A stretch of 64,000 nt of DNA from Alsobacter ponti (GTDB lineage Bacteria > Pseudomonadota > Alphaproteobacteria > Rhizobiales > Beijerinckiaceae): the NCBI RefSeq assembly GCF_024294805.1, contig NZ_JANCLU010000001.1:62001-126000 (forward strand), written 5' to 3'. The notes under the pieces were generated by a model that saw only the letters and a program-made list of their open reading frames with translations, was not told where the DNA came from and did no database searches. Each line of letters begins with the position of its first letter. Position 1 is the first letter of the stretch. The translations under genes were made by a program, and so were the position numbers. This document shows positions 1-9,801 of this stretch, piece after piece.

Positions 1-441
1 CTCGCCGGAGCGGGCGATTTCGCGGGCACGCAGCCATTGCGGATGGTGGCGCACCATGAACGCCTCCGCGACCAGCCGGCCGGTGCGGCCGCGCGCCTCG
101 ACCAGCGCTTCGGCCTCCTCGGCGGTGAGCGCGATCGGCTTCTCGCACAGCACGTGCTTGCCGGCGTCCATCGCCTTGATCGTCCACGGCACGTGCAGAT
201 GGTTGGGCAGGGGGTTGTAGACCGCCTCGATCTCGGGGTCGGCCAGCAGCTCCTCGTAGGAGCCGTAGGCCTTCGCCAGCCCGAGCGCGGCGGCGGCCTT
301 GCGCGCCTTGTCGAGATCGCGCGAGGCGATGCCGCGCACCTCGACGTTGGATGCGCCGAGCATGCCGGGAACGACCTTCTCGGTGGCGATGCGGGCGACG
401 CCGAGCACGCCCCAGACGACGGGCTTCGCGGATTCGGACAT
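1..441 (-). CDS. Gfo/Idh/MocA-family NAD(P)-dependent oxidoreductase, N-terminal part (cut by window edge)
   Basis: This is the N-terminal 147 residues of a sugar or inositol dehydrogenase-like protein; the C-terminal part lies outside the window. The N-terminus reads MSESAKPVVWGVLGVARIA, a Rossmann nucleotide-binding segment. Further on come YNPLPNHLH and the family signature HVLCEKPIA (Glu-Lys-Pro), whose lysine is the usual catalytic residue. It is the last visible gene of a minus-strand operon, 24 bp after an aldo/keto reductase and following a TIM-barrel sugar isomerase. That context suggests oxidation of a sugar or polyol. The substrate cannot be told from the sequence. The family call is firm. 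Confidence 0.88.
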   Translation of the reverse strand, partial: MSESAKPVVWGVLGVARIATEKVVPGMLGASNVEVRGIASRDLDKARKAAAALGLAKAYGSYEELLADPEIEAVYNPLPNHLHVPWTIKAMDAGKHVLCEKPIALTAEEAEALVEARGRTGRLVAEAFMVRHHPQWLRAREIARSGE

Positions 442-465
442 GGAAACCTCCAGGGTGGGCGGCGG

Positions 466-1506
466 TCAGCGCAGGATGGGGTTGAGCAGGCCCAGCGCCC
501 GCCACAGGTCCCGACCGTCGACGAGAGCGTGGCGGTCGATCTCGGCCAGCTCCTCGGGCGTGAAATCGAGCCGGTCGAGGGCGGCCAGCGTGTCGTCGAG
601 CTGGGCGACCGTCCGTGCCCCGACCAGCGCGGAGGTAACGCGGCCGCCGCGCAGGATCCAGGCCACCGCCATCTGCGCCAGGGTCTGGCCGCGGCGGCGC
701 GCGATGTCGGCGAGGCCGCGCAACCGCGCCAGGTTGTCGTCGGCGAGCAGCGCCTGGGGGAAGGTGCCGGGGCGCGCGGCGCGCGAGTCGGCCGGCGCGC
801 CGTCGATGTACTTGTCGGTGAGGAAGCCCTGCGCCAGCGGCGAGAAGGCGATGGAGCCGATGCCCTCCTCCTCCAGCACCGCCTGCAGGCGGTCCTCGAT
901 CCAGCGGTTGACGATGGAGTAGGAGGGCTGGTGGATCAGGCAGGGCGTTCCCAGATCGCGCAGGATGCGCGCCGCCTCCCGCGTCGCGTCGAACGGGTAG
1001 TTGGACACTCCAACATAGAGCGCCTTGCCCTGCCGCACGGCGGAGGCCAGCGCGCCCATCGTCTCCTCGAGCGGGGTCTCCGGGTCGAAGCGGTGGGAGT
1101 AGAAAATGTCGACGTAGTCGAGCCCCATGCGCGCCAGGCTGGCATCCAGGCTGGCCAGCAAATACTTGCGCGAGCCCCACTCGCCGTAGGGGCCAGGCCC
1201 CATGCGGTAGCCCGCCTTGGTCGACACGATCAGCTCGTCGCGATAGGGCCGCAGGTCGGAGGCCAACACGCGCCCGAACATCTCCTCGGCGGAACCGGGC
1301 GGCGGGCCGTAATTGTTGGCGAGGTCGAAATGGGTGACGCCACGGTCGAAGGCGCGAAGCAGGATGGCCCGGCCGGTCTCGTGAACGTCGCGGCCGCCGA
1401 AGTTCTGCCAGAGCCCCAGCGATACCGCCGGCAGCTTGAGGCCGCTGCGCCCGCAGCGGCGGTAGGGCATGGCTTCGTAGCGGTCGGCGGCGGCGGAATA
1501 GGTCAT
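466..1506 (-). CDS. Aldo/keto reductase, YghZ / L-glyceraldehyde-3-phosphate reductase-like
   Basis: This 346-residue (beta/alpha)8 NADPH-dependent reductase is close in length and motifs to E. coli YghZ and the Kv-beta-like branch. The AKR tetrad is visible: Asp61 and Tyr66 in FDLANNYGPP, Lys97 in VSTKAGY, and His138 in FYSHRFDPETP. The family reduces small aldehydes or hydroxyketones, such as glyceraldehyde phosphate, methylglyoxal or sugars. It sits between a sugar isomerase (57 bp upstream) and a Gfo/Idh/MocA dehydrogenase (24 bp downstream) on the same strand, so a role in one sugar-degradation operon is likely. The start is the ATG at 1506. The substrate is unknown. Confidence 0.88.
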   Translation of the reverse strand: MTYSAAADRYEAMPYRRCGRSGLKLPAVSLGLWQNFGGRDVHETGRAILLRAFDRGVTHFDLANNYGPPPGSAEEMFGRVLASDLRPYRDELIVSTKAGYRMGPGPYGEWGSRKYLLASLDASLARMGLDYVDIFYSHRFDPETPLEETMGALASAVRQGKALYVGVSNYPFDATREAARILRDLGTPCLIHQPSYSIVNRWIEDRLQAVLEEEGIGSIAFSPLAQGFLTDKYIDGAPADSRAARPGTFPQALLADDNLARLRGLADIARRRGQTLAQMAVAWILRGGRVTSALVGARTVAQLDDTLAALDRLDFTPEELAEIDRHALVDGRDLWRALGLLNPILR

Positions 1507-1563
1507 CGCTTGTCCTCGCGGCGGGCGGGACGGGGCGGGCGGGACGCCCGCCCGCGCCTTCGT

Positions 1564-2619
1564 TCAGAGGCCGAGCAGCCGGGCGATCTGCGCCTTGTCG
1601 ACGCCGCCGGCGGCGAAGTCGTCGAACGCCTTCTCGGTGACGCGGATGATGTGGCTGCGGATGAACTCCGAGCCCTCGGCCGCGCCCTGTTCCGGGTGCT
1701 TCAGCGCGCACTCCCACTCCAGCACGGCCCAGGACGAATAGCCGTACTGCGCCATCTTCGAGAAGATCGCGCCGAAATCGACCTGCCCGTCGCCCAGCGA
1801 GCGGAACCGGCCGGCGCGATTCACCCAGCCCTGGTAGCCGGAATAGACGCCCTGCCGTCCGTCCGGGTTGAACTCGGCGTCCTTCACGTGGAAGGCCTTG
1901 ATGCGCTCGTGGTAGATGTCGATGAAGGCGAGGTAGTCGAGCTGCTGCAGCAGGAAGTGCGACGGGTCGTAGTTGATGTTGCAGCGCTTGTGGCCGTTCA
2001 CCGCGTCGAGGAACATCTCGAAGGTGGCGCCGTCGAACACGTCCTCGCCGGGATGGATCTCGTAGCAGAGGTCGACGCCGACCTCGTCATAGGCGTCGAG
2101 AATCGGCTTCCAGCGGCGGCCGAGCTCCTCGAAGGCGGTCTCGATCAGGCCGGCCGGGCGCTGCGGCCACGGATAGACGAACGGCCACGCCAGCGCGCCG
2201 GTGAACGACACCGAGGCGTCGAGGCCGAGGTGGCGCGATGCCTTGGCCGCCAGCTTCAGCTGCTCGACCGCCCAGGCCTGGCGCTCCTTCGGCTTGCCGC
2301 GCAGGGCCGGCGGGGCGAAGCCGTCGAAGGCCTCGTCGAAGGCCGGGTTCACTGCCACGAGCTGGCCCTGCAGGTGGGTCGACAGCTCGGTGATGGCGAC
2401 GCCGTGCCGGGCCGCTGTTCCGGCGAGCTCGTCGCAATAGGCCTTCGATGACGCGGCCTTGGCGAGGTCGATGAGCCGGCCGTCCCAGGTCGGAACCTGC
2501 ACGCCCACATAGCCGTGCCCGGCCGCCCACTCGCAGATCGCATCGAAGGAATTGAAGGGCGCTTCGTCCCCCGCGAACTGCGCGAGAAAGATCGCGGGCC
2601 CTTTCAGGTTGCTCGCCAT
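1564..2619 (-). CDS. Sugar phosphate isomerase/epimerase (AP endonuclease 2-like TIM barrel)
   Basis: This 351-residue cytoplasmic TIM-barrel protein belongs to the xylose isomerase-like family. Likely metal ligands lie in CYEIHPGED (Glu), NINYDPSHF (Asp/His), HVKDAEF (His) and VLEWE (Glu), the usual pattern of a divalent-metal sugar isomerase or epimerase. I start it at the ATG at 2619 because GGGAGGA lies four bases upstream; a longer reading frame to 2697 has no such site. It is the first gene of a minus-strand operon with an aldo/keto reductase and a Gfo/Idh/MocA dehydrogenase. A strong palindrome (2703-2722) lies about 85 bp upstream. The specific sugar is not identifiable. Confidence 0.85.
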   Translation of the reverse strand: MASNLKGPAIFLAQFAGDEAPFNSFDAICEWAAGHGYVGVQVPTWDGRLIDLAKAASSKAYCDELAGTAARHGVAITELSTHLQGQLVAVNPAFDEAFDGFAPPALRGKPKERQAWAVEQLKLAAKASRHLGLDASVSFTGALAWPFVYPWPQRPAGLIETAFEELGRRWKPILDAYDEVGVDLCYEIHPGEDVFDGATFEMFLDAVNGHKRCNINYDPSHFLLQQLDYLAFIDIYHERIKAFHVKDAEFNPDGRQGVYSGYQGWVNRAGRFRSLGDGQVDFGAIFSKMAQYGYSSWAVLEWECALKHPEQGAAEGSEFIRSHIIRVTEKAFDDFAAGGVDKAQIARLLGL

Positions 2620-2702
2620 GTCGTCCTCCCAGGATGTCCGTCGGCTTGTCGCCGTCACGGCGCGGGCCGGCTCCCGCGTTCGCAAAGGTCTTCCCACAGC
2701 CT

Positions 2703-2722
2703 ATTGAGGTGCGCAACTCAAT
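2703..2722. promoter_or_regulatory. 20-bp near-perfect palindrome, probable operator
   Basis: ATTGAGGTGCGCAACTCAAT is an inverted repeat with only one mismatched pair out of ten. It lies between the sugar-isomerase operon (minus strand) and the BA14K-type gene (plus strand). The central TGCGCA with flanking TTGAG/CTCAA arms resembles operators of LacI-type sugar regulators. No such regulator is encoded nearby, so the cognate protein is a guess. Confidence 0.6.
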
Positions 2723-2860
2723 TCGCTGGGCCGTCCGGAAGGAAAGGCCGGGAAGACACACGGTCGCGCCGCGAGCGGGGGCCGATTCGAGCCGTCCCGG
2801 GATCAAAAATCCGGCTTCGGCGTTGGGGACCCAACGAAACCGCATCGTCGGGAGAACATA

Positions 2861-3310
2861 ATGTTCGGAGCAAAGCCACTCAGTCTTCTGGCGGCCGCGA
2901 CTCTCGCGGCCGGCCTCACCGTCGCCGCGCCCGCCCCGCAGGCCATGGCGCAGGGTCATTCCTCATACGGCGAGGGCGGCGACCCCGGACCGCGCCAGCC
3001 CGGCATGTACCGCTGGAACCACCGCGGCGCCTACGCGCCCCGCTATTCCTACGGCGTGCCGCGCTACAACGGCCGGAACTACGCCTACTACCCGCGTCAT
3101 CGCTACTACCCGCGCTACGGCTACTACCGCCACGGCTACAATCCGGGCGCGGCGGCGGCGGCGGGCATTATCGGCCTGACCACGGGCGCCATCATCGGCA
3201 ACGCGCTGTCGAACCACGCGTCGCCCAACTCCTGCTACCGCTACAAGTCCTACAATCCGTCGACCGGGACGTACCTGGGCTATGACGGGCGGCGGCATTA
3301 TTGCCCGTAA
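2861..3310 (+). CDS. BA14K-family secreted protein
   Basis: This 149-residue protein has a signal peptide (about 1-31, ending PAPQAMAQ). A Tyr/Arg/Gly-rich middle follows, then a short hydrophobic glycine-zipper-like segment (AAAAAGIIGLTTGAIIG), then the C-terminal signature CYRYKSYNPSTGTYLGYDGRRHYCP read in two parts: CYRYKSYNPSTGTY and LGYDGRRHYCP. That tail is characteristic of the BA14K family of Rhizobiales, first described in Brucella as an immunoreactive lectin-like protein. It is probably exported and envelope-associated, with the two cysteines forming a disulfide. GGGAGAA lies just before the ATG. It is monocistronic, followed by a hairpin at 3363-3394. Confidence 0.85.
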   Translation: MFGAKPLSLLAAATLAAGLTVAAPAPQAMAQGHSSYGEGGDPGPRQPGMYRWNHRGAYAPRYSYGVPRYNGRNYAYYPRHRYYPRYGYYRHGYNPGAAAAAGIIGLTTGAIIGNALSNHASPNSCYRYKSYNPSTGTYLGYDGRRHYCP

Positions 3311-3618
3311 GCAGGGCGTCACGTCGTCGAACGACGACGGATGGTAACGGTCAAGGTTCAGGGCCGGCGCGCCGATATTTCGCGGCGCGCCGGCTCAAGC
3401 CTAAGCTTGCGTATGCGACCTTCCGACGCAGCCGCCCGAGTATTGGCCGCTCACGGTAAAGTCATCGCCATCGATTGAGGAACTTCGGGCCCGCGATCGC
3501 ATTGATCGGGTCCCGGATTTCCGACGCCGTTCATGCCCCCGCGACCCGCCAGCGTCGCGCCGCGTGAACGGAGAGGAGGAGGCCGGCTACCGCACTGCGC
3601 CCTTCCGGAGAGCACTTG
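3311..3618. other. 308-bp intergenic region between BA14K gene and GH16 gene
   Basis: There is no credible gene here. It contains the 12-bp perfect hairpin (3363-3394), a smaller inverted repeat CAAGC-CTAA-GCTTG (3396-3409), and presumably the promoter of the glycanase gene, which I could not place confidently. Confidence 0.6.
3363..3394 (+). terminator. Strong GC-rich hairpin, probable terminator of the BA14K gene
   Basis: GCCGGCGCGCCG and CGGCGCGCCGGC form a perfect 12-bp stem around an 8-nt AT-rich loop (ATATTTCG). It lies about 50 bp after the BA14K stop codon. There is no T-tract after it, so termination may be Rho-assisted. Confidence 0.55.
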
Positions 3619-6600
3619 ATGTCGACGACCGTTCCTCCCCGCTCGGGGATGACCCTTTCCTTCTCCGACGAGTTCGACCGCACGACGCTGAACGGCGACG
3701 GCTACAACTGGATGACCTATTTCCCGTGGGGCGCGCGCAACCAGCCTAACCTCGAGCAGAGCAGCCTCTTCGTCGACACGGACTATGTCACGCCCACCGG
3801 CATCATGCCGGGCATCAACCCGCATCAGATGATCGCCGACCCGAACGAGCCGGGCGACGGCATCCTCGCCATCACCGCCGACCTGACGCCCGCCGACCTC
3901 GTCGACGACATCGGCGCGAAGTACACCTCGGGCCACATCAACTCCGCCAACATGTTCGACTTCCGCTACGGCTATGTCGAGATGCGGGCGCAGGTGCCCT
4001 TCGGGCAGGGCCTTCTCAGCACGTTCTACCTGCTGCGCACCGACACCGCCGCGCTCGGCGAGATCGACATCAACGAGCATGTCGGCCAGTGGCCGAAGAA
4101 CCTGTTCTCCAGCGTCCACTACTGGAACGGCCAGTACACGGCGATCGACAAGACGGTGCGCGAGATCGTCACCACCGACCTGTCGGCGGGCTTCCACACC
4201 TACGGCGTGGACTGGCAGGCCGACTACATCACCTTCTACGTGGACGGCCAGGTGAAGGGGAAGATGGTGACGCCGGAGTCGCTCAAGGCGCCGATGTACA
4301 TCATCGCGGACATGTCGGTGGGCAGCAACTGGGTCGGCTACCCCGACAGCACCACCGTGTTCCCGAACCAGTACAAGATCGACTACATCAAGGTTTTCCA
4401 GGACGCCTCGGCCTTCGTGCCGCTCACGGTCAATGGCACCAGCGCGAGCGAGACGCTGTCGGGCGGCGACGGCGCCGACACGATCTCGGGCGGCCTCGGC
4501 GACGACACCATCATGGGCGGGCAGGGCGCCGACACCATCTCCGGCGGCGACGGCGCGGACCGGATCATCGGCAATATCGGCAACGACACGATCGTCGGCA
4601 ACGGCGGGGCCGATACGCTGGAGGGCAGCGGCGGCGACGACCTGTTCGTGATCGACGCCTCCGACACGGTGTACGAGCGTCCCACGGCGGGCTTCGACAC
4701 CGTCATGACCAGCAGCAACACCTACAATCCGCCGGGCAATATCGAGGGTGTGATCTTCACCGGCGTCGGCAATTTCAGCTCCGTCGGCACCCCGGGGCCG
4801 GGCCTCTATATCGGCTTCGACGGCAACGACACGATGAACGGCGGAACGGGCGACGACACGATCCGCGGCGGGCTGGGCAATGACAGCCTCACCGGCGCGG
4901 ACGGCGCGGACTGGCTGTACGGCGGCGACGGCAACGACACGATGGTCGGCGGGACGGGCGCGGACCGCTACATCTTCACCACGCCCGTATCCGCCTCCTC
5001 GGACCTGATCCGCAGCTTCCGTCCCGGCGAGGACAAGATCGACCTGCGCGCGCTGGGCCTGACGGACTGGACGCAGATCCAGGGCAAGATCACCGCCAAC
5101 GCGTCCGGCTACGCGGTCATCACGTCCGGCAACGAGACCATCACGCTCGAGAACGTGAAGCCGACGGCGCTCTCTTCCGGCGACTTCATCCAGGGCGCGG
5201 CCGACGTCGCGCAGGCCCCGACGGGCCTGAAGCTCTCCAACAGCACGGTGTTGGAGAACAGCGCGCTAGGCACCGAGGTCGGCACGCTGATCGGGCTCGA
5301 TCCCGATCCCACCCAGGCGCACCGCTACTCATTGGTCGACGACGCGGGCGGCCTGTTCGCCATCTCCGGCCGGCGCATCGTCGTCGCCGGCGCGCTCGAC
5401 TACGAGACCGCGACCTCGCACCAGGTCACGGTGCAGATCACCAACGAATCCGGACTGAGCACCACGAGGGTGCTGACGATCGGCGTCGGCGACGTCCTGG
5501 AGGGCAACCAGCCTCCCCCGCCGCCGCCCCCGCCGGAAGGCGTGCCGGGCGGCACCACCATCGACGGCACCGCGGCCGCCGACACGCTGACGGGCACGAC
5601 GGGTGTCGACACGATCATCGCCGGCGGCGGCAATGACAGCCTCGTGGGCTACGCCGGCAACGACAGCCTGGACGGCGGCTCGGGCGCGGACACGCTGCTC
5701 GGCGGCGCTGGCGCCGACACGATGCTGGGCTACACCGGCTTCGACGTCGCCAGCTATTCCTCGGCGGGCGGTGCGATCCAGATCGACATGGGCAATGGCC
5801 TGTGGGGCGGCGCGTCCGGCGACGCCGCCGGCGATCGGCTCTACGGCATCGAGGGGCTGGAAGGCAGCGCCTATAACGACCTCGTCTACGCCGGCACGGG
5901 CGGCAGCCGCATCTGGGGCATGGCCGGCAACGACCGTCTCGAGGGCCGCGGCGGCGTCGACTCGCTCTACGGCGGCGACGGCAACGACCTGATCGTCGGC
6001 TGGGGCGGCAACGACAGCCTCAACGGCCAGGGCGGCAGCGACACCTTCGTCTTCGCGCCCGGCTCCGGCAAGGACCTCGTCGCGGGCTTCCAGGCCGGCA
6101 ACGGGCTGGGCGACGTGATCGCCTTCCAGGGCCAGTTCACCAGCTTCGAGCAGGTGATGGCGGCGACCGCGGACGTCACCGGCGGGACATCCCCGTTCGG
6201 CAGCTTCAACGGCGCGGTCATCACCATGGGGGCGGACCAGATCTTCCTCCTCAACGTCTCCAAGGCGCAGCTCGTCGCCGACGACTTCGATTTCACCACC
6301 TACCAGCTCACCGCGCCGCCGAACCCGCCGGACCAGGGCCCCGACCCGGTGAGCCAGGATCCGCAGGCGAGCACCGGCGGCGCGGTCGGCACCAACGGCG
6401 CCGACAGCATGGTCGGCACGGACGCCGGGGACACGATGTCCGGCATGCTCGGCAACGACTCCCTGTCGGGGCTCGGCGGCAATGACAGCCTCGACGGCGG
6501 CGGCGGAGCCGACACGCTGGCCGGCGGCGCGGGCGCGGATACGCTCAGCGGCGGGGCGGGTGTCGACGTCGCCTCCTATCTCGGCGCATCGACCGCCATC

Positions 6601-7125
6601 GCGCTGGACATGGACAACGCCGCCTGGGCCGGAGCCAAGGGCGACGCCGCCGGCGACAGCCTGATCGGGGTCGAGAGCGTCGAGGGCTCGAACTTCGCCG
6701 ACGCCATCCTGGCGGCGTCGTCGGGCGCGCGCCTGTTCGGCATGGGCGGCGACGACACGCTCACCGGCCGCGTCGGAAACGACACGATCATGGGCGGCGA
6801 CGGCAACGACCGCATCCTCGGCGACGGTGGCAACGACAGCCTCAACGGACAGGCGGGGAACGACACGTTCGTGTTCCTCGCCGGCTCCGGGAAGGACCTC
6901 GTCGCCGGCTTCAGCGCGGGAGCGTCGGTCGCCGACACGATCGAGTTCCACGGCCAGTTCACCAGCCTGTCCGACGTGCTGGCGCACGCGCAGCAGGTGA
7001 GCAACGTGACCTCGCCGCTCGGCACGGCCTTTTCCGGCACGGTGATCACGGCAGGCTCGGACGAGATCTGGCTCGCCAACGTCAACAAGACCGCGCTGGC
7101 CGCCAACGACTTCGTTTTCCTCTAG
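3619..7125 (+). CDS. GH16 family glycanase with cadherin-like and RTX calcium-binding modules (ExsH/PlyA-like, type I secreted)
   Basis: This 1,168-residue protein is an extracellular beta-glycanase. Residues about 10-270 are a GH16 jelly roll with active-site motif E148-I-D150-I-N-E153 (nucleophile and acid/base). RTX nonapeptide blocks follow (about 275-350 and 395-450; GGDGADTISGG type), then a cadherin-like domain (about 535-628) and a Pro8 linker (about 633-641). Two similar RTX modules end the protein (about 643-895 and 918-1168), each finishing in a FVFxxGSGKDLVAGF segment. There is no N-terminal signal peptide, which fits type I export through a C-terminal RTX signal; no exporter genes are in the window. 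Rhizobial ExsH and Ply proteins of this design cut exopolysaccharide. The start is the ATG at 3619, eight bases after GGAG. The polysaccharide substrate is unknown. Confidence 0.88.
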   Translation: MSTTVPPRSGMTLSFSDEFDRTTLNGDGYNWMTYFPWGARNQPNLEQSSLFVDTDYVTPTGIMPGINPHQMIADPNEPGDGILAITADLTPADLVDDIGAKYTSGHINSANMFDFRYGYVEMRAQVPFGQGLLSTFYLLRTDTAALGEIDINEHVGQWPKNLFSSVHYWNGQYTAIDKTVREIVTTDLSAGFHTYGVDWQADYITFYVDGQVKGKMVTPESLKAPMYIIADMSVGSNWVGYPDSTTVFPNQYKIDYIKVFQDASAFVPLTVNGTSASETLSGGDGADTISGGLGDDTIMGGQGADTISGGDGADRIIGNIGNDTIVGNGGADTLEGSGGDDLFVIDASDTVYERPTAGFDTVMTSSNTYNPPGNIEGVIFTGVGNFSSVGTPGPGLYIGFDGNDTMNGGTGDDTIRGGLGNDSLTGADGADWLYGGDGNDTMVGGTGADRYIFTTPVSASSDLIRSFRPGEDKIDLRALGLTDWTQIQGKITANASGYAVITSGNETITLENVKPTALSSGDFIQGAADVAQAPTGLKLSNSTVLENSALGTEVGTLIGLDPDPTQAHRYSLVDDAGGLFAISGRRIVVAGALDYETATSHQVTVQITNESGLSTTRVLTIGVGDVLEGNQPPPPPPPPEGVPGGTTIDGTAAADTLTGTTGVDTIIAGGGNDSLVGYAGNDSLDGGSGADTLLGGAGADTMLGYTGFDVASYSSAGGAIQIDMGNGLWGGASGDAAGDRLYGIEGLEGSAYNDLVYAGTGGSRIWGMAGNDRLEGRGGVDSLYGGDGNDLIVGWGGNDSLNGQGGSDTFVFAPGSGKDLVAGFQAGNGLGDVIAFQGQFTSFEQVMAATADVTGGTSPFGSFNGAVITMGADQIFLLNVSKAQLVADDFDFTTYQLTAPPNPPDQGPDPVSQDPQASTGGAVGTNGADSMVGTDAGDTMSGMLGNDSLSGLGGNDSLDGGGGADTLAGGAGADTLSGGAGVDVASYLGASTAIALDMDNAAWAGAKGDAAGDSLIGVESVEGSNFADAILAASSGARLFGMGGDDTLTGRVGNDTIMGGDGNDRILGDGGNDSLNGQAGNDTFVFLAGSGKDLVAGFSAGASVADTIEFHGQFTSLSDVLAHAQQVSNVTSPLGTAFSGTVITAGSDEIWLANVNKTALAANDFVFL

Positions 7126-7144
7126 GACGGCCTCTCTCAACACG

Positions 7145-7172
7145 CGGCCGCCGTCCCTCGGGGCGGCGGCCG
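7145..7172 (+). terminator. GC-rich hairpin after the GH16-RTX gene
   Basis: CGGCCGCCG (7145-7153) pairs perfectly with CGGCGGCCG (7164-7172), starting 19 bp after the glycanase stop codon. No T-run follows. It is a probable terminator or mRNA 3'-end stabiliser. Confidence 0.5.
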
Positions 7173-7307
7173 TCGCATGGGGGGGCAGGCGCTCCGGCCT
7201 GGGTCGATCTGGCGTTCCCTCGATTGACTTTCTTCTCCTTTTGCTGCGGATGCTGGGCGTCCGGGCGTCGTCCCGGCGCACGCAATCCGCTTCGTCGAAG
7301 GGCGCGC

Positions 7308-7829
7308 ATGGTCAAGATCGCAGGGTCCAGGGAGGCGGCGTCCGGCCAGGGCGCGGGGCGGCGGGCGGCGGCGCTCGCGCTCGACGAGTTCCTGCCCTAC
7401 CGACTGAACGTGTTGGCCCAGATCGTGGCCGAGGGGCTTGAGCGCGAGTACTCGGCTGCCTTCGGCATCCACATTCCCGAGTGGCGCATCCTCGCCGCGC
7501 TCGGCGAACAGCGCGAGATGACGGCGCGCGACATCGGCCGCCACAGCCGCATGCACAAGACCAAGGTGTCGCGGGCGGTGGCCCACCTGCTCGACCGCGG
7601 CCTGCTCGACAGGCGCGCCAACGAGACGGACCGACGCGAGGCGTTCCTGAAGCTCAGCCCCGAGGGGCGGGCCATCTACGAGGCGATCGTGCCGATGGCG
7701 AAGGCCTACGAGGCGCGCCTGACGGAAGGTCTATCGCGGCAGGACCTTGCGGCCGTCGACCGGGTGCTGCGGCTGATCCTGCGCCGGGTCGGCACGCCGT
7801 CGCGCGAGCCTCGCGACACTGGCGCCTAG
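7308..7829 (+). CDS. MarR-family transcriptional regulator
   Basis: This 173-residue winged-helix regulator has the MarR core: a dimerisation helix (about 25-45), then EWRILAALGEQREMTARDIGRHSRMHKTKVSRAVAHLLDRGLL (shown here as the region about 55-100), where the recognition helix is near HKTKVSRAV. The wing is DRRANETDRREAFLKLSPEG. The start is taken at the ATG at 7308, preceded by GAAGGG; the frame extends upstream to 7224 without a better site. It follows the glycanase gene on the same strand but after a hairpin, so it is probably transcribed separately. Its ligand and targets are unknown. Confidence 0.85.
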   Translation: MVKIAGSREAASGQGAGRRAAALALDEFLPYRLNVLAQIVAEGLEREYSAAFGIHIPEWRILAALGEQREMTARDIGRHSRMHKTKVSRAVAHLLDRGLLDRRANETDRREAFLKLSPEGRAIYEAIVPMAKAYEARLTEGLSRQDLAAVDRVLRLILRRVGTPSREPRDTGA

Positions 7830-7837
7830 TCCGGAGA

Positions 7838-8844
7838 TCAGCCGGCGGCGACGGCGTCGCCCACGGCGCGGCGCAGTTCCACGATGCCTGTGTCGCGATG
7901 CCGGGTGGGATGCACGCGATTGGTCAGCAGCGTCCAGGCGCGGCCGCGCTCCCTGTCGATCCACAGGCCCACGCCGGTGAAACCGGTATGGCCGAGAGTC
8001 CCGGCCCCGCAGGCGTCGCCGCCCGACCAGCCCGGATAGGCGATCTCCCAGCCGAGCGCCCGTGTCGGGCTCTGCCGCCGCGTCAGCTCCGCCATCGTCG
8101 CCGGCGACAGCAGCGAGCCGTCGAGAATGCGCCCGGCGAATTCGAGCAGCGCGTCGACCGCGCCGAACAGGCCGGCATGCCCGGACGCGCCGCCGAGCGC
8201 GAAGGCGTTCTCGTCGTGGACCTCGCCGCGCATCACCCGGCCGCGCCACGAGCAGCGCTCGGTGGCGGCGCACTGGGTCGGATCGGGCCGGAAAGTGAAG
8301 CCCGGCTGGAGCGGCTGCTCCAGCAGGGGGCGTCCCGTCAGCCGCTCGATGACGATGCCGAGCAGGATGAAGTTGATGTCGGAATAGACGGACGGCCCGG
8401 CCCGCCATTCCCGCTGCAGCACGAAGGCGCGCAAGGTCTCCGGATCCTGCCCGTAGGTGTAGAGCGGCTCCACCGCCGGCAGATGCGTCTGGTGCGTCAG
8501 GCACTGGCGCAGCGTCAGGCGGCGCTCCGGCGCACCCGCCACGTCGTATTGCCGCAGGTCCGGGATCGCCGCGGCGAGCGGATCGTCCAGGCCGATGCGG
8601 CCCGCCTCGACGAGGCGCAGGATGGTTGTGGTGGTGAACACGACCTTGGTGAGCGAGGCGAGGTCGAACACCGTTTCGCGCCGCATCGGCACGGCGTCCG
8701 GCTCGCGCTGGGCGAGGCCGGCGACGCGCACCGCGCGCCCGCCGTCGGCGGAGACGACGCCCAGCACGGCGCCGGGGATGCGCCCGGCCTCGACGGCGTC
8801 GCGAGCCGGCGCGAAGGCCGCGTCGGCGAGGCTGGCGGGATCGG

Positions 8845-8848
<4 letters not shown>
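7838..8848 (-). CDS. Serine hydrolase of the class C beta-lactamase / YfeW / AmiE type
   Basis: This 336-residue penicillin-recognising fold protein has catalytic S65-L-T-K68, the second motif Y155-S-D-I-N, and HTG in LGHTGFTGVG. There is no signal peptide or membrane segment, so it should be cytoplasmic. It is the last gene of an operon with anmK and two peptide-transporter ATPases (ATGA overlaps throughout). Comparable serine hydrolases sit in peptidoglycan-recycling loci: YfeW beside murQP in E. coli, and AmiE (YbbE) beside nagZ and murQ in Bacillus, where it removes the stem peptide from MurNAc. A muramyl-peptide amidase or related peptidase/esterase role is therefore a reasonable inference. 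A general esterase is the alternative. Confidence 0.78.

Positions 8849-9797
<949 letters not shown>

Positions 9798-9801
<4 letters not shown>

Noticed and set aside
37-2451. Plus-strand open frame of 804 codons over the sugar operon
   Set aside because: It is an antisense shadow of three well-supported minus-strand genes and has no motif of its own.
7224-7307. N-terminal extension of the MarR protein
   Set aside because: The added residues (MTFFSFCCGCWASG...) are unlike any MarR N-terminus, and a better ribosome-binding site precedes 7308.
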